Part shown: piece by piece, positions 63,240-64,000 of the stretch
Position numbering within the stretch: position 1 is the stretch's first letter
How the letters are laid out: each line of letters begins with the position of its first letter
NCBI GenBank assembly: GCA_023014485.1
Contig: JAJOZX010009073.1
Span: forward strand, 1-64,000
Direction of reading: 5' to 3'
Source: Bathynomus jamesi
Taxonomy: Eukaryota; Arthropoda; Malacostraca; Isopoda; Cirolanidae
Length of the DNA: 64,000 nt
Position numbers and translations under genes: made by a program
The notes under the pieces: generated by a model
Databases searched by the model: none
Told to the model about the DNA's origin: nothing
What the model saw: only the letters and a program-made list of their open reading frames with translations

Positions 63240-64000
63240 TCATAACTCAACCTATCTTTTATTTCAACTGATCTTTAATCTTCTGAAGGCATCTAAAGCA
63301 GTCTTTCTTTTGGGCCTGGAAGTTTGAACTACATTTTGAGGTTGACCTTGAGTATGAGGTGTCTGATTGGAAGTGTGAATCTGAGAAGATTGAGTTTGAT
63401 TATTTTGAGGTTGAGGTTGGGTTTGTTTTGACCCTTTATGAGTAACTGACAATTCAAGGGGATATAAGAGACAAATAGGGTAGTTCATCATTTGACCATC
63501 TGCTCACTTAAGAATAATGCTTCTAACTTTATCATCATCACCAAATATAAGTTGCAAAATTCTACCCATCTGCCAAAAAGGTCGAGATTTGACAGGAGAT
63601 TTTATGAGTGCCACATCATCAACATTTACACGGTTTTCCCAATTTGTTTGGAAAAAATCGTGACTGTGTTCACGCAAGCTCAACAAATAAGAATCGTACC
63701 ACATCTTCCTAAAATCGTTAAATTTTTTATGAATTTGCTTAAGTGACGACATTAATTGGTCTTGTGAAGGAGGATCTCTTTCCCACAATGGATCATCTAA
63801 ATCATCTTCAAATTTAAGAGCAAGCGATTTATTGGAATGAATCTTAAGGAAAGAGTTCAGAGTTAGAGGGTTAAGTTCATTTTTGGAAAATACATATGTC
63901 AGTGGTCACGAGTTTACAGCATTTTGAATGTTCAACAACAAAGTTAAGAAGTCAAAATAATTCAAAGTAGAACATCTGATGGATTTATATAAACAATGCT
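63240..64000 (-). pseudogene. BEL/Pao pol 3' end, running off the window edge
   Basis: Minus-strand frames give QNAVNS-stop-PLTYVFSKNE and LNPLTLNSFLKIH (63,930-63,830), then MWYDSYLLSLREHSHDFFQT, NVDDVALIKSPVKSRPFWQM and GRILQLIFGDDDKVRSIILK. It ends WPICLLYPLELS and RPKRKTALDAFRRLKIS. These align with BEL-A VVNNRPLTYV, EEYLTSLRERHK, DIVLIHDKTPRQHWSMGK and RPQRKTALKARKLL. The stop sits where the family has Arg (CGA to TGA). The segment with NQTQSSQIHTSNQT is Gln-rich. The rest of the element lies beyond 64,000. Confidence 0.85.

Noticed and set aside
1..64000. Bacterial-type features (operons, ribosome binding sites, CRISPR, attachment sites)
   Set aside because: The sequence is eukaryotic: non-LTR and LTR retrotransposons, splice-like sites, microsatellites and SINE-type units. 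No direct-repeat/spacer array was seen.

Overview
This window is a repeat-dominated stretch of a eukaryotic, almost certainly invertebrate, nuclear genome. No host gene could be recognised. Nearly all coding signal comes from transposable elements: BEL/Pao, Gypsy, hAT, Tc1/mariner, MULE-like, a jockey/CR1-type LINE and an R4/Dong-type LINE. Abundant CCTAACC/GGTTAGG tracts, BEL elements and a DD41D mariner fit an arthropod, perhaps a crustacean, but that assignment is an inference. There are no operons, Shine-Dalgarno sites or CRISPR arrays.

Layout. 1-2,050: decayed 3' end of a BEL/Pao element and the start of its LTR. 2,395-3,060: AT microsatellites and three tRNA-like (SINE-type) units, one of them inside a long hairpin. 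3,091-17,659: two head-to-head copies of a large LTR element that encodes Gag-like and protease-like proteins but shows no reverse transcriptase, RNase H or integrase. The left copy (minus strand) carries a MULE-like insertion; the LTR of the right copy (plus strand) carries a hAT MITE. 17,660-19,700: hairpin MITE, CCTAACC repeats and a second hAT MITE family. 19,720-30,524: a multiply frameshifted gene with two zinc-binding CxxC...HxxxC units, a PIN/FEN1-like acidic nuclease core and a C-terminal Tesmin/TSO1-type CXC cluster. It is bracketed by matching 30-bp inverted repeats and split by a 5.2-kb Gypsy element. 30,547-49,450: a hAT element that received a Tc1 derivative and a BEL element (BEL-B), into whose 3' LTR a second BEL (BEL-A) then inserted. 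49,451-51,300: hairpin MITE and a second hAT transposase relic. 51,790-56,600: a LINE interrupted by two hAT MITEs. 56,870-57,653: DD41D mariner derivative. 57,700-64,000: hairpin MITEs, an R4/Dong-like fragment, an unidentified decayed transposon protein, and the edge of a fourth BEL/Pao element.

How the parts relate. Insertions are dated relatively by nesting and by intact target-site duplications (TSDs): ATAAG for Gypsy, CCAAC for BEL-B, CACCAGC-like for BEL-A, and four perfect 8-bp duplications for the hAT MITEs. Almost every long reading frame carries frameshifts, stops or deletions. The clearest exceptions are BEL-B integrase, BEL-A integrase and the ORFs of the pol-less LTR element.

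The two most interesting systems are (i) the PIN-like/CXC gene inside inverted terminal repeats, a candidate uncatalogued DNA transposon type, and (ii) the pol-less, Gag-bearing LTR element with two retropepsin-like domains that both lack the DTG active site.
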